NCBI GenBank assembly: GCA_964647625.1
Contig: CAZYHZ010000015.1
Location: 17,218 to 81,217 of the forward strand
Origin: DASRJG01 sp964647625
Lineage (GTDB): Bacteria > Acidobacteriota > Polarisedimenticolia > Polarisedimenticolales > DASRJG01
DNA length: 64,000 nucleotides
Direction: 5' to 3'
Part shown: positions 41,816 to 52,033 of the stretch, in pieces
Position numbering within the stretch: the stretch's first letter is position 1
Layout of the letters: each line of letters begins with the position of its first letter
Program-made: the position numbers and the translations under genes
Notes under the pieces: model-generated
Seen by the model: the letters and a program-made list of their open reading frames with translations, nothing else
Databases searched by the model: none
Told to the model about the DNA's origin: nothing

Positions 41816-43465
41816 ATGAAATCGATCGTACATGGTGCTGCGTGCGCGTTCCTGTTCGCCGCCGTCGCCTGCACGGCGAAACCCGCCCCTCCGGAGGCCA
41901 AGCCGATGACGCCGCAAAGGAGCAAGTACGCGGAGGTCGCGCTGACGTCCGATCTCTACGCGGCCCTCTCGGACACGGAGCGGGCGATGGTGCCGCTCCT
42001 CATCGACGCCTGCCGAGAGATGGATGCCATCTTCTGGCTCGAGGCGTACGGTGACAAGGACAAGCTGCTGTCGGGGATCGCGGACCCTGCGACGCGCCGG
42101 TTCGTCGAGATCAACTACGGCCCGTGGGACCGGCTCCAGAACAACGCTCCCTTCCTGCCCGGTGTCTCCGAGAAGCCGAAGGGAGCCGGGTTCTACCCCG
42201 CGGACATCACGAAGGACGAGCTCGACGCCGCGGCCGGCACGTTGCCTGAATTGAAGGGCACCTACTCGATCGTCCGGCGCACTGGTGACGGAAAGCTGAC
42301 CGCGGTGCCGTATCACACCGCCTTCGCCGAGCAGATCGGCCGCGCCGCGGCGAAGCTTCGCGAGGCCGCCGCCCTCGCGGAGGATCCCGGTCTTCGCACC
42401 TATCTGGAGCTTCGCGCGAAGGCGCTCGAAACCGACGACTACCGGCCGAGCGATCTGGCGTGGATGGACATGAAGTCGAACGGACTCGACGTCGTGATCG
42501 GCCCGATCGAAAACTACGAAGACCACCTCGAGGGGATCAGGACCACTCACGAAGGCTACGTGCTCCTCAAGGATCGACAGTGGAGCGAGCGCCTGACGAA
42601 GCTCGCCCGCTTCCTTCCCGAGCTGCAGCGCGGCCTGCCCGTGCCTCCGGAGTACAAGAAGGAGACGCCGGGGACGGATTCGGATCTCAACGCGTACGAC
42701 GCGGTCTACTACGCCGGAGACTGCAACGCGGGCTCGAAGACGATCGCGATCAACCTCCCGAACGACGAGCAGGTCCAGCTCCAGAAGGGAACCCGCCGCC
42801 TCCAGCTCAAGAACGCGATGCGCGCGAAGTTCGACGTCATCCTGCGCCCCATCGCCGATCGGCTGATCGCCGAGGACGAGCGCGGACACGTCAAGTTCGA
42901 TGCGTTCTTCGAGAACGTGATGTTCCACGAGGTCGCGCACGGCCTCGGGATCAAGCAGACCATCAACGGGAAGGGGCCCGTGCGCGCGGCGTTGAAGGAG
43001 CAGGCGGGAGCGATCGAGGAAGGCAAGGCCGACGTCCTCGGGCTGTACCTCGTCACGAAGCTGAAGGAAAAGGGCGAGCTGCCCGGCGACGTCACGGACA
43101 ATTTCGTCACGTTCCTGGCCGGGCTATTCCGCTCGGTCCGCTTCGGAGCGGCGGACGCCCACGGCCGGGCCAACCTCGCGCAGTTCTTATTCTTCCGGGA
43201 TCGGGGCGCGTTCTCGCGCAATCCCGCGACCGGCACTTACCGTGTCGATCCGGAGAAGATGCGCGACGCGATGAACGCGATGTCGGAGAAGCTCCTCACC
43301 CTCCAGGGAAACGGCGATTACGACGGCGTCGTCGGATTCTTGCCGAAGGCGGGTTCGATCGACGAGACGCTGGCGGCGGACCTCGCCCGGCTCCAGAGCG
43401 CCGATATCCCCACGGACGTCACGTTCCGGCAGGGGATTGACGTGCTGAAAGGGCGAGTGAAGTAA
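41816..43465 (+). CDS. M49-like (dipeptidyl-peptidase III-related) zinc peptidase lipoprotein
   Basis: This 549-residue protein has a lipobox-like AVAC with Cys19. The zinc motif is His371-Glu372-x-x-His375 (FHEVAHGLG) with Glu402 in IEEGKAD as the third ligand, the spacing of M49-type enzymes, though the motif is HExxH rather than the HExxGH of eukaryotic DPP III. The substrate-binding half is not recognised in detail. It would be a membrane-tethered peptidase of the periplasm or outer surface. GCGGAGG precedes the ATG. The downstream S53-like gene converges on it. Confidence 0.8.
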   Translation: MKSIVHGAACAFLFAAVACTAKPAPPEAKPMTPQRSKYAEVALTSDLYAALSDTERAMVPLLIDACREMDAIFWLEAYGDKDKLLSGIADPATRRFVEINYGPWDRLQNNAPFLPGVSEKPKGAGFYPADITKDELDAAAGTLPELKGTYSIVRRTGDGKLTAVPYHTAFAEQIGRAAAKLREAAALAEDPGLRTYLELRAKALETDDYRPSDLAWMDMKSNGLDVVIGPIENYEDHLEGIRTTHEGYVLLKDRQWSERLTKLARFLPELQRGLPVPPEYKKETPGTDSDLNAYDAVYYAGDCNAGSKTIAINLPNDEQVQLQKGTRRLQLKNAMRAKFDVILRPIADRLIAEDERGHVKFDAFFENVMFHEVAHGLGIKQTINGKGPVRAALKEQAGAIEEGKADVLGLYLVTKLKEKGELPGDVTDNFVTFLAGLFRSVRFGAADAHGRANLAQFLFFRDRGAFSRNPATGTYRVDPEKMRDAMNAMSEKLLTLQGNGDYDGVVGFLPKAGSIDETLAADLARLQSADIPTDVTFRQGIDVLKGRVK

Positions 43466-43524
43466 CAAACCTGCACGAACGCGAGCCGTTGTCTGGAGAT
43501 CCGACATGATGGCGATCGGCCTCA

Positions 43525-46500
43525 TTACGGACAGGTTGTCGTGGTGCGCTGCGACCCGTTGCTATGCGTTCCGAACGTTCCGATCCCGCAGGAGTTCTCT
43601 CCCCGCGACAGATACCAGAACCCGCTGCCGGGCGCCGGAACCGTGGCGTCCGTGAGCGTCGTCCCGGCGAGGTTGTCGAAGCAGGATTCGTCGCCACCGC
43701 CCGGACCCACCGGAAACGCTCCCGTGCTGCCGCGCACGACGTCGTAGAACGCTGCGTTCGCCACCGCGGACCAACCATAGGTCGACTTGTCGGAAGCGAC
43801 GCTCAGGTTTTGAACTTCCGAAGGAGTCGCGATGACCGTGTGAACGCAGCCCGTGGTCGGATTGCACGAATCGTCGGTGCATGGATCGCCGTCGCTGCAG
43901 CTGATCGCAGGCCCGCCCTGACAGGTGTTCACGGGATCGGCGATCACGATCGAATCGACGTCCTGGCCCACCGTAGCGCCGGAGGTGTCGCTGCCGAGCC
44001 GCCATCGCAGGCGAATGGTCTGCCCGGCGGCGGCGGCCGGGAGGTTCAGAGTCGTCGTGAGATACGCCGGATAACCTGGTGAGGTGGAGCACCACGCCGA
44101 ACGATTGCCGAGCGGATTCTGATAGTCCGGGCTGACCGTGCCTGTATAGCCCCCCGTGACGAAGCTCCCGCCGGCCGCCAGAATGTCCGCATACGAGCCC
44201 GCCCCGACCTTGATCTCGAGCACTCCCGCGTCGAAGCAATTGTCGGGGTCGTCGAAACTCCACCGATTGCGAAACGTCAGCGTCGCAGCGGCCGAGCTGA
44301 TCAGGATCGGGGGCGAATCCAGGACCTCGTCGCCGACCGCGTCGCTGTCCATTCCGAATGCCGAATTCGGCGCCGACTCGCTGCTCGCGTTGTGGGTGAC
44401 CCAGACCCCCCCGGAGCCGACCACGGAGGACGCCCAGCCGGCGGGCAGGGCCGGGGCCGGGGTCGCGTCGAAGCTCTCGGCAAACCGCGGCCCGCAGACG
44501 TCTCCGCTCGTGCATGGGTTTCCGTCGTCGCACGGGTTCGTGTTGCTGGTGAAGACGCAGCCGGTCGACGGGTCACAACTGTCGGTCGTGCAGGAATTCC
44601 CATCGTTGCAGACGATCGTGGTGCCGCGGCACGAGCCGCCGGCGCAGACGTCGCCCGAGGTGCAAGCGTTTCCGTCGTCACAGGGATTCGTGTTGTTCGT
44701 GTAAACGCAACCGGTCGTCGGATTGCAGCCGTCGGTCGTGCACGTGTTGCCGTCGTTGCAGACGAGCGCCGGCCCCGGCACGCACGCTCCGTTGAAGCAG
44801 CTGTCGTTGACCGTGCAAACGCTCCCGTCGCTGCACGCCGCGAAATTATTGACGTGGTGGCAACCCACGAATGCCAGGCAGGAATCGTCCGTGCACGGAT
44901 TGTCGTCGTGGCAGTCGATGGTCCCCGAGCCGGGCCGACAGATCCCGCCCGAGCAGAAGTCACCCGTGTTGCACGGGTTGCCGTCGTCGCACGAGCTGGT
45001 GTTGGGGGCATGCAAGCACGTGCCGGCGGAGCAGCTGTCGTCCGTGCACACGTTGTGGTCGTCGCACTGAGCATCCGTCGAGCACAACTGGGTTGTCACG
45101 AAGGCGTTGAAGTCGATCGCACCCCAACCGGTGGCGAAATCCCACGCGGGGCCCGCATTGGCTTGCGAGCCGTTCGGCAGCGTGCCGATGCTGCCCGACG
45201 TGACGTCGAACCAAACGTCGGAGCGGCCGTTTTGCGCGTAGAGCAGGTCCTGGAGGCGGCCGTAGCGCTGCTTTCCCGCGGCGTTGGGCGGCAACCCACC
45301 CCGCGCGATCAGCTCTTGCTCCACGACGGCGAGCGAGCCGGCGAAGACAGGGCTTGCGAAGCTCGTCCCGACATAGCCGCTGGTGAGCGCGCCGTTGAAA
45401 TAAAAGGTGTAGGCGCCGGCACCGCCGGCATGGAGCGCAACGTCCGGAACGAGTCGATGATTGATCGTCGTCGGCACGTTCGTGCCGTGCTGCCACGACG
45501 GCAAGATGTTGAACGTTGCGCCATTGTTGCTCCAGCCGCCGCCTCCGCCCTGTCCGTTGGAAAGGTTCCAGGCCACCTCCGACGTGCGCACACCGGAGCC
45601 GTCCACCGAGGCGATCGTGCCCCCGACCATCATCACTTCGGGGTCGTAGTCGGGGTACGAATACGGCTCGAGCGTAGCGCCCGAATCGCCGCTCGCCGCC
45701 ATGTACGTGATCCCCTGCGCGCTCATGGACAAGTGCAGATTGTGCGCCGCCGTCGCCGTCGATGAGCCGAGATTCCATCCATAGCTCTCGGTGATGATGT
45801 CGGAGAGGTTGTCGTTCACCTCCGTCGTGAGGACGCCGATATAGTCGGCCGATCCACCGTCGTAGATTCGAAGCGTGCAGAGGGGGGCCATCCCGAGCAC
45901 CATCTGGATGTCGAGATCGCCCTCCGCCCCGGGGCCGCCGGAACCGGCGCCGCCGCTGATCGGGACGACGGTCACGTTGCTGCCGATGCCGCCGGGAGGC
46001 GCCGGGAGGCCGTACTGCGTGTAATAGAGCGGCACATTGGTCAGACGGAAGCCGTCGAAGCTCGAAATCCCAACGGTGCGACCCTGGCCCTGCCTTCCTG
46101 CGCCATAGAGCGGCGCCAGGTCGTAGAGGGTTCGCGTTTGCGTCGGAGTCAATGCGCGAAGCTGGGGTTTCGTGAAACTCTCGAGCCCCGCCACGTCGAT
46201 GACGTACGGCGCGATCGCCGACGGCAGCTTGACGTCCGACGTGTAGGAGAAAAATCGAGGATTCCCTGGTTCGTCGGGCCGGGACGTTCGGAACTCATGG
46301 ATCGTCGTGCGAAACGCCGACTCGGCCTGGGCCACCGTGCCTTCGGCCAGAATGCTGAGACGGTTCCGGCTGACCACGTTGATCTTGAACCCCGACTCGC
46401 TGAGAAAATCCACGATGCTCTGCAACCTGTCCTGTGGCAGGCCAAAGCGTGCGCCGACTTCATCCGGCGTCAGAAACTTCAAGTAGTCCGGGCCGGCGGG

Positions 46501-46737
46501 ATTGCTCACCTCGTCGACGAACGCCTGGATGCCGAGAGGGTCTCCGTAAGGCAGGCTCACCGCGAGATGGAGGGTCCGTGCCGGATCGGACCGACCCAGA
46601 TCGATGGACCGTGCAACGACGCTTGGAGCGTGGATGGGTCGCGGATCGGCGGGGGCTGGCGTTTGTCCAAGAGCGATCGTCGCCAAGGGCCACGACAGGA
46701 CGGCCGCGGCGACCGGTCCGAGGCGATTCCGATGCAT
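43525..46737 (-). CDS. secreted S53 (sedolisin-like) peptidase with Cys-rich and jelly-roll modules
   Basis: The 1070-residue product has a signal peptide, a pro-kumamolisin-type prodomain (about 40-200) and an S53 catalytic domain with Glu272 and Asp276 (EGDLD) and Ser459 (GTSFASP). The next stretch (about 548-750) has repeated modules of CDDGNxCTxGDxC type, about six disulphide-rich repeats. A jelly-roll/MAM-like domain (about 751-935), another Cys repeat and a terminal module ending in CP follow. Sedolisins are usually acid peptidases. The domain content suggests a secreted surface protease acting on polymer or protein substrates. It is divergent from, and shares modules with, the next gene. 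Confidence 0.87.
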   Translation of the reverse strand: MHRNRLGPVAAAVLSWPLATIALGQTPAPADPRPIHAPSVVARSIDLGRSDPARTLHLAVSLPYGDPLGIQAFVDEVSNPAGPDYLKFLTPDEVGARFGLPQDRLQSIVDFLSESGFKINVVSRNRLSILAEGTVAQAESAFRTTIHEFRTSRPDEPGNPRFFSYTSDVKLPSAIAPYVIDVAGLESFTKPQLRALTPTQTRTLYDLAPLYGAGRQGQGRTVGISSFDGFRLTNVPLYYTQYGLPAPPGGIGSNVTVVPISGGAGSGGPGAEGDLDIQMVLGMAPLCTLRIYDGGSADYIGVLTTEVNDNLSDIITESYGWNLGSSTATAAHNLHLSMSAQGITYMAASGDSGATLEPYSYPDYDPEVMMVGGTIASVDGSGVRTSEVAWNLSNGQGGGGGWSNNGATFNILPSWQHGTNVPTTINHRLVPDVALHAGGAGAYTFYFNGALTSGYVGTSFASPVFAGSLAVVEQELIARGGLPPNAAGKQRYGRLQDLLYAQNGRSDVWFDVTSGSIGTLPNGSQANAGPAWDFATGWGAIDFNAFVTTQLCSTDAQCDDHNVCTDDSCSAGTCLHAPNTSSCDDGNPCNTGDFCSGGICRPGSGTIDCHDDNPCTDDSCLAFVGCHHVNNFAACSDGSVCTVNDSCFNGACVPGPALVCNDGNTCTTDGCNPTTGCVYTNNTNPCDDGNACTSGDVCAGGSCRGTTIVCNDGNSCTTDSCDPSTGCVFTSNTNPCDDGNPCTSGDVCGPRFAESFDATPAPALPAGWASSVVGSGGVWVTHNASSESAPNSAFGMDSDAVGDEVLDSPPILISSAAATLTFRNRWSFDDPDNCFDAGVLEIKVGAGSYADILAAGGSFVTGGYTGTVSPDYQNPLGNRSAWCSTSPGYPAYLTTTLNLPAAAAGQTIRLRWRLGSDTSGATVGQDVDSIVIADPVNTCQGGPAISCSDGDPCTDDSCNPTTGCVHTVIATPSEVQNLSVASDKSTYGWSAVANAAFYDVVRGSTGAFPVGPGGGDESCFDNLAGTTLTDATVPAPGSGFWYLSRGENSCGIGTFGTHSNGSQRTTTTCP

Positions 46738-46949
46738 GTCGCCGACCCTCCCAGGCGATCGCCGCCGAAAATCGCTTTCTGCGCGACTGCCGGGGCCTGA
46801 AACACGTTTCGACGTAACGATTTACCATCAGGACGGCGCTCGTGCCACAGAGTCTGGGCCCCCGGGGTCAATCGCGAGCTCGGCGGGGCCGGCCGGAACT
46901 CCTTGTCTTCCCGAACAAATCAACGTACTCACCCGGGGGAGAATCGTCG
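46738..46949. other. divergent intergenic region of two large secreted proteins
   Basis: These 212 bp separate the two divergent secreted-protein genes and must hold both promoters. GGGGGAG around 46936-46941 is the ribosome-binding site for the + strand gene. I saw no convincing operator. Confidence 0.4.
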
Positions 46950-49900
46950 ATGCGCTCGATCTCGAACCTGTCATTGGCGGTCCTCTCGATTTGCCTTCTC
47001 GCGGCCGACGCGAAGGGCGCGGTGGCGAAATCGTCGAAAAAGGCCTCGGGCGTGCCGGCGCCGGCACGCCCGGCGGGCGTCGCCAAGCCGCCGGATCCGG
47101 GAGACGCCTACTACGGCGGCGCCAAGCTCGATACGATCACGGAGTTTCATAACGAGCTGGGGCAGACCGTCTACTCGATCGCGGCGTCGCACTTCGACAT
47201 CTCCGCTCCGCTGCGCGACATGGCCGCAGCCGCGGCGAGCGAGCAACAAGAGGAACAGGAGTCGCCGACCAACCCGCAGCTACCCGCCTCGCGCATCGTT
47301 CGATCCGATTTGCCCGACCCGGTCGTCCAAGTGGCGCCCACGACGGAGCGGTCCCTCTCCCCGAACGGCGTGGTCCCTGCGGCGCCCACGACGGGGTTCA
47401 ATTTCCTCGGCGTCGGGATCAGCGGGGGGACGCCGTCCGACAGCAACGGCTCGGTCGGCAACAATCAGTTCGTGGAGACGGTGAACGTGCGCTATCAGAT
47501 CTGGTCGCTGAACCGGGCGACGATGACGGCGACGTCCGTTCTCGGCCCGTCGAACATCAACACCCTCTGGAGCGGGTTCGGCGGCGCGTGCCAGACGCAA
47601 AACAGCGGCGATCCGATCGTGCTCTACGACAAGACGGCGAAGCGTTGGCTGATCTCGCAGTTCACGTCCTCCGCGACCAACGGCGTCTACTACCAGTGCG
47701 TCGCGCTGTCGACGACCCAGGATGCGACCGGGACATACGCCCGATATGCGTTCGCCGTGCCCAACGGCAAGTTCGGAGACTACCCTCACTTCGGCGTATG
47801 GCCGCCCGCCGCCTATTTCATGATGGCGCACGGCTTCGGCGGGACGTTCGCGGCGATCTTCGCGGCGCTCGACCGGACGAAGATGATCGCCGGCAGCTCG
47901 GGCGCAACCTGGCAGGTGATCCAAGATCCCAGCGAAGGCGGCCACATGCCGGCGGATCTCGACGGGTTCGCCGTGCCCCCGACCCTGGCGCCGGGCATCT
48001 TCGTATCGCTCCACGACGACGGCATGTACATCTACAGGATGAAGGTGAGCTTTTCCGGGGCCGGCAGCAGCTCGAAAACCCTTCAGGCCATCGTGCCCAC
48101 GGCAGCGGCGAGCGCCGCCTGCGGCGGGGGCACGTGCATCCCGCAGCCGGGTGTGTCGAACGTCCTCGACGCGCTCAGCGACCGGTTGATGTTCCGCGCG
48201 GCCTACCGCAACTACGTCGACCACGAGTCGCTGGTCGTCAGCCACTCAGTCGATCCCGGCGTCAGCGGTGTGGTGTCCGGTGTCCGCTGGTACGACATTC
48301 GCCTTTCAGGCACCGCCGACGCGACGTGCCCGAACTATCCGTGCATGTATCAACAGGGCACGATCGCAGACGTACCTTCAGGCCGCAGCCGGTGGATGCC
48401 CTCCGTCGCCATGGACGGCGCGGAGAACGTCCTGGTGGGCTACAGCGCGACCGGAACCGCGGACGGAAGCGACAATCACAGCATCCGCTACACCGGGCGC
48501 GCCAAAGCGGATGCTCCCGGAACGATGACCGCGCCCGAGACGACGATCGCGACCGGAACTGCGAACAACCTCAGCACGAGCCGGTGGGGCGATTACTCCA
48601 GCATGAGCATCGACCCCTTCGATGACTGCACGTTCTGGTACGTCAACCAGTACGACACCGCGCCGAGCGCTTGGTCGACGCGGATCGCCTCCGCCGCCTT
48701 CCCGTCGGGGAGCGGAGGCGGACAATGCCCGGCGACGTCGTGCAATACCCGCCCGGCGCTCCAGCCGCAGATGGGTACGCCGGTCGTTCCCGGCGACAAC
48801 CAGATCACGCTGAGCTGGACGGGCATCACTCCGACGCCGGGAGGCTACGCCATCGAGCGCGCGGAGGGCGCGTGCGGCGTGGAGGGACTCTACCGTCCGC
48901 TGGCGGCGGTCGTCGGCACGATCACCACCTTCACCGACACGACCGTACAAGGAGGCATCACGTACGCGTACCGCGTGCGAGCCACCGCGGACGCTGCGGG
49001 GCGGTGCCAGGCGCTACTGGCCGGAACGTGCGTCAGCGCGACCGCCACGGGCACCTGCAGCCTCTCGCCGTCGTTCGGAGGCGCCACCTCTGCCGCCAGC
49101 GGCCAGCAATCCAACTGCGGGATGACGATCAATTGGACCCCGGGCGCCTCTCACTGCCCGCAGACCGGGAACTTGCGCTACGACGTCTTTCGCGGGGCCG
49201 TGCCCGACTTCGTCCCGTCACTTGCGAATCGCATCGCCGCATGCGTGCCGGGCCCGAGTTCCTACCTCGACACCGACAACCTCTCGAGCGGCACGACCTA
49301 CTACTACGTGGTGCGGGCGAGGGACATCGGCACGGGCAACCCGGCTGACTGCGGCGGCAACGAAGAATCGAACACGGTCACGGTTTCCGGCACGGCCTAC
49401 GCATCGGGCCTGCAATCCGCCCCGGGCACTTGGACCGACGGGGGCGGCGACGGCACGGCATTCTTGCTCCTCAACGTCGCCGGCCCGGGCGACACCGGCG
49501 ATCACGCGTGGCGCGTCGTCAAGACCGCCAATGACTCGGGAGCCAACCACACCCCCGGCGGCGCCTATGCCTACCGCAACGCCGGCCCCGCGGCGGGCAG
49601 CACCTACCAATCGGCAAGCTGCACGGAGACGCAGACGACGTCTCTCACGGCCGCGGGAACCAGCGTCGACCTGACGTACTGGGAGCGCCACCAGCTCGAA
49701 TACCAGTGGGACGGTGTCGCCGTCGAGTATTCCGTCAACGGTGGCGCCTGGGCCGATGTCCCGGCTCCCAGCAACAGCGCTGCCGATGGCTGCGATCCAG
49801 CCGACGCCACGAGCGACTGGCAGCCGTTGACCTGTTCGCAGGGAAGCGGCGGCAATGCCTGCGGTTTCTCAACCACCAAGCCCGTCTTCACCGGGCCGTA

Positions 49901-50528
49901 CGGCAGCGGCAGCTCGTGCAGCGACTTCGCGACCAGTGCGACCGTCAGCGCGTACGCCCACCGGTGTCATTCGATCGCCGGTTTGAGCCCGGGAGACGCG
50001 ATTCGGTTCCGGTGGCGTTTCTCGTCGGACTCCGCAGCGACTTACGCCGGGCTGTACCTCGACGACATCGCCGTCACGGATGTGCAACTGCCAAACGCGT
50101 GTGCTCCCAACACCTGTGGTTCTCAGGCCGATGGGAGTCCGTGCAATGGCGGCGTCGCCTGCACGACGGGAGACGCGTGCGCGGGCGGCGCGTGCCAACC
50201 GGGCTCGCCGGTTGCGTCCCCTCCCGAGATCAACGGCATGCGGGTCGACGGACGGTCGAATACGACGGTGACGTGGACGGCCCCGGGAGGACCTGTGGTG
50301 TACGACGTCGCGTCGTCCACGCTGTCCGACCTGCGGGTGAACGGAACGACGACCGCGACGTGCGCCGCGAACGACGTCGCGATCACGAGCTTCGGCGATG
50401 GCCGGCCGGACCCGCCTGCAGGCGAGGGGTACTACTTCATCGTTCGCGCGCAAAGCACGTGCGCCTCGGGATCCTACGGCCTCGATTCGGCGGGAGCCCC
50501 CCGCGTGCCGGCTTCCGCGTGTCCCTGA
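46950..50528 (+). CDS. large secreted multidomain protein (FnIII-like, jelly-roll, Cys-rich)
   Basis: The product has 1192 residues and a signal peptide (about 1-24). Residues about 150-580 may form a beta-propeller-like domain (an aspartate-box-like DPIVLYDKTAKRWL segment); this is tentative. Fibronectin-III-like domains follow (about 600-870), then a jelly-roll/MAM-like region (about 895-1100), a short Cys repeat (CNGGVACTTGDACAGGAC) and a terminal module ending ACP. No catalytic motif was recognised. It is divergent from the S53 peptidase and shares its jelly roll, Cys motif and terminal module, so they may work together at the cell surface or be exported by the same route. Confidence 0.8.
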   Translation: MRSISNLSLAVLSICLLAADAKGAVAKSSKKASGVPAPARPAGVAKPPDPGDAYYGGAKLDTITEFHNELGQTVYSIAASHFDISAPLRDMAAAAASEQQEEQESPTNPQLPASRIVRSDLPDPVVQVAPTTERSLSPNGVVPAAPTTGFNFLGVGISGGTPSDSNGSVGNNQFVETVNVRYQIWSLNRATMTATSVLGPSNINTLWSGFGGACQTQNSGDPIVLYDKTAKRWLISQFTSSATNGVYYQCVALSTTQDATGTYARYAFAVPNGKFGDYPHFGVWPPAAYFMMAHGFGGTFAAIFAALDRTKMIAGSSGATWQVIQDPSEGGHMPADLDGFAVPPTLAPGIFVSLHDDGMYIYRMKVSFSGAGSSSKTLQAIVPTAAASAACGGGTCIPQPGVSNVLDALSDRLMFRAAYRNYVDHESLVVSHSVDPGVSGVVSGVRWYDIRLSGTADATCPNYPCMYQQGTIADVPSGRSRWMPSVAMDGAENVLVGYSATGTADGSDNHSIRYTGRAKADAPGTMTAPETTIATGTANNLSTSRWGDYSSMSIDPFDDCTFWYVNQYDTAPSAWSTRIASAAFPSGSGGGQCPATSCNTRPALQPQMGTPVVPGDNQITLSWTGITPTPGGYAIERAEGACGVEGLYRPLAAVVGTITTFTDTTVQGGITYAYRVRATADAAGRCQALLAGTCVSATATGTCSLSPSFGGATSAASGQQSNCGMTINWTPGASHCPQTGNLRYDVFRGAVPDFVPSLANRIAACVPGPSSYLDTDNLSSGTTYYYVVRARDIGTGNPADCGGNEESNTVTVSGTAYASGLQSAPGTWTDGGGDGTAFLLLNVAGPGDTGDHAWRVVKTANDSGANHTPGGAYAYRNAGPAAGSTYQSASCTETQTTSLTAAGTSVDLTYWERHQLEYQWDGVAVEYSVNGGAWADVPAPSNSAADGCDPADATSDWQPLTCSQGSGGNACGFSTTKPVFTGPYGSGSSCSDFATSATVSAYAHRCHSIAGLSPGDAIRFRWRFSSDSAATYAGLYLDDIAVTDVQLPNACAPNTCGSQADGSPCNGGVACTTGDACAGGACQPGSPVASPPEINGMRVDGRSNTTVTWTAPGGPVVYDVASSTLSDLRVNGTTTATCAANDVAITSFGDGRPDPPAGEGYYFIVRAQSTCASGSYGLDSAGAPRVPASACP

Positions 50529-50828
50529 TTCGTGTTCGCGCGTCGAGCTCGACGAGCTGATTCGTTGCGAGCGGCACGACCTTGGTCCGTCGTCCCTTCG
50601 GAACCCCCCGGTCGCGGCGAACCTGAGTCGCGGGGACCCGCATCGGAGCATTGCGGATGCTCCGGCGCGGCCGTGTAGGGATTGGATTTGGACGGGACCG
50701 CCGGTGATCTTCACGTGGGGCACAGAAAGGCTTGCTCCGTGGCCGGCCTTGCGGCTTCCGCGGCCTTCCCCGCTGCACATCGACGAGACTTCGAGTCGCG
50801 CGTATTACCCCGTGAGGAGGGCCCCTTC
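50529..50828. other. 300-bp intergenic region with a hairpin
   Basis: No protein-coding gene is supported here. CGGAGCAT at 50644-50651 pairs perfectly with ATGCTCCG at 50657-50664 (5-nt loop) but no T-run follows, so it is at most a weak terminator or RNA structure for the preceding gene. GAGGAGG at 50813-50819 is the ribosome-binding site of the next gene. I see no repeat or clear promoter. Confidence 0.4.
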
Positions 50829-52031
50829 ATGCGGCTCCTGCGAGCGATGTTCGTCTTGTCCTTCGTGATGATTCTCGCGGCGCGGGGCCCGGACGTCCGG
50901 TACGCCGCCGGGAAGAGCGCGACGTCGATCCCGTTCGAGATGTCGAACAAGCTGATCGGCTTGGCCGTCAAGATCAACGACCGCGAAGGCATGCGCGTCG
51001 TGCTCGACAGCGGCGCCGGTGGGTCGGTGCTCGACGCCAAGACGGTCGAGTCGCTCGGCATCAAGACGTTCGGCGAGTCGCACTCCTACGGGTCGGGTGG
51101 AGCCGAGACCGGAGAGCGCGTCCGCGGGGTCGACGTCGAGCTTCCCGGCGTGAAGCTTCTCGACCAGCACATGACGACGCTCTCGCTGACGCCGATCGCC
51201 GCGCAGGGCGGGCGCCCGATGGACGGGATCCTCGGGTTCCCCATCCTCGATCGCTGCGTCGTCGAGATCGACTACGCCGACAAGAAGCTCAACTTTTTCG
51301 ATCCGGCCGGCTACACGTACAAAGGGAACGGAACGTCGGTTCCGTTGACGTTCAAGGACAACCTGCCCTACGTGACCGCCACCGCGGTGCTTCCCGGCGG
51401 CCGGTCGATCCAGGGACAGTTCCTGATCGACACGGGCGCATCGTCGAATCTCATCCTGTCGGCGGAGACCGTCGAGAAGGAAAGCGTCCTCTCCGACCTC
51501 GGGAAGACGATCACGGTCCCCGCGCGCGGGGTCGGCGGCGCCAAGGATGTCCGCCTCGCGCGGATCGCAAAGATCGACGTCGGTGGAATCTCGATCGATC
51601 AGCCCGTCGCTGCGATCGAGAGCGTGGGCGCCGGGCGGATAAGCGCCCCGGGAACAGTCGGGAACATCGGCGGCGGAACGCTCAGCCGGTTCAAGTTGAT
51701 CTTGGACTACCCGCACAAGCGGCTGATCCTCGAGCCCGGCCCCGAGTTCGGAAAGCCGTTCGAGACCGACATGAGCGGATTGAGCGTCCGCTCGGAGGCT
51801 CCCGAATTTCGCCGCATCACGGTCGTGCGCATCCTGGACGGCTCTCCCGCGGACACTGCCGGGATCCAGGTCGGCGACGAGATCGAATCGGTCGACGGGA
51901 CGCCGGCGAGCGAGATTCGCCTGTCGGACCTGCGCGACCGGCTGCGGGAAGACGGCAAGCTGATCAAGCTCGCCCTGCTCCGGAGCGGTCAGGCGGTGAC
52001 GGCGGAGATTCGGACGAAGCGAATGATCTGA
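50829..52031 (+). CDS. retropepsin-like aspartic protease with PDZ domain
   Basis: This 400-residue protein has a signal or anchor sequence, then two aspartic-protease half-domains, each with its catalytic triad: VLDSGAGGS (about residue 60) and LIDTGASSN (about residue 202). Unlike viral retropepsins, both halves lie in one chain. A C-terminal PDZ domain (about 315-395, including DGSPADTAGIQVGDEI) follows. Such secreted pepsin-like proteins with PDZ domains are common in Acidobacteriota and Bacteroidota. It probably acts in the periplasm. GAGGAGG precedes the ATG. Confidence 0.9.
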   Translation: MRLLRAMFVLSFVMILAARGPDVRYAAGKSATSIPFEMSNKLIGLAVKINDREGMRVVLDSGAGGSVLDAKTVESLGIKTFGESHSYGSGGAETGERVRGVDVELPGVKLLDQHMTTLSLTPIAAQGGRPMDGILGFPILDRCVVEIDYADKKLNFFDPAGYTYKGNGTSVPLTFKDNLPYVTATAVLPGGRSIQGQFLIDTGASSNLILSAETVEKESVLSDLGKTITVPARGVGGAKDVRLARIAKIDVGGISIDQPVAAIESVGAGRISAPGTVGNIGGGTLSRFKLILDYPHKRLILEPGPEFGKPFETDMSGLSVRSEAPEFRRITVVRILDGSPADTAGIQVGDEIESVDGTPASEIRLSDLRDRLREDGKLIKLALLRSGQAVTAEIRTKRMI

Positions 52032-52033
52032 CC

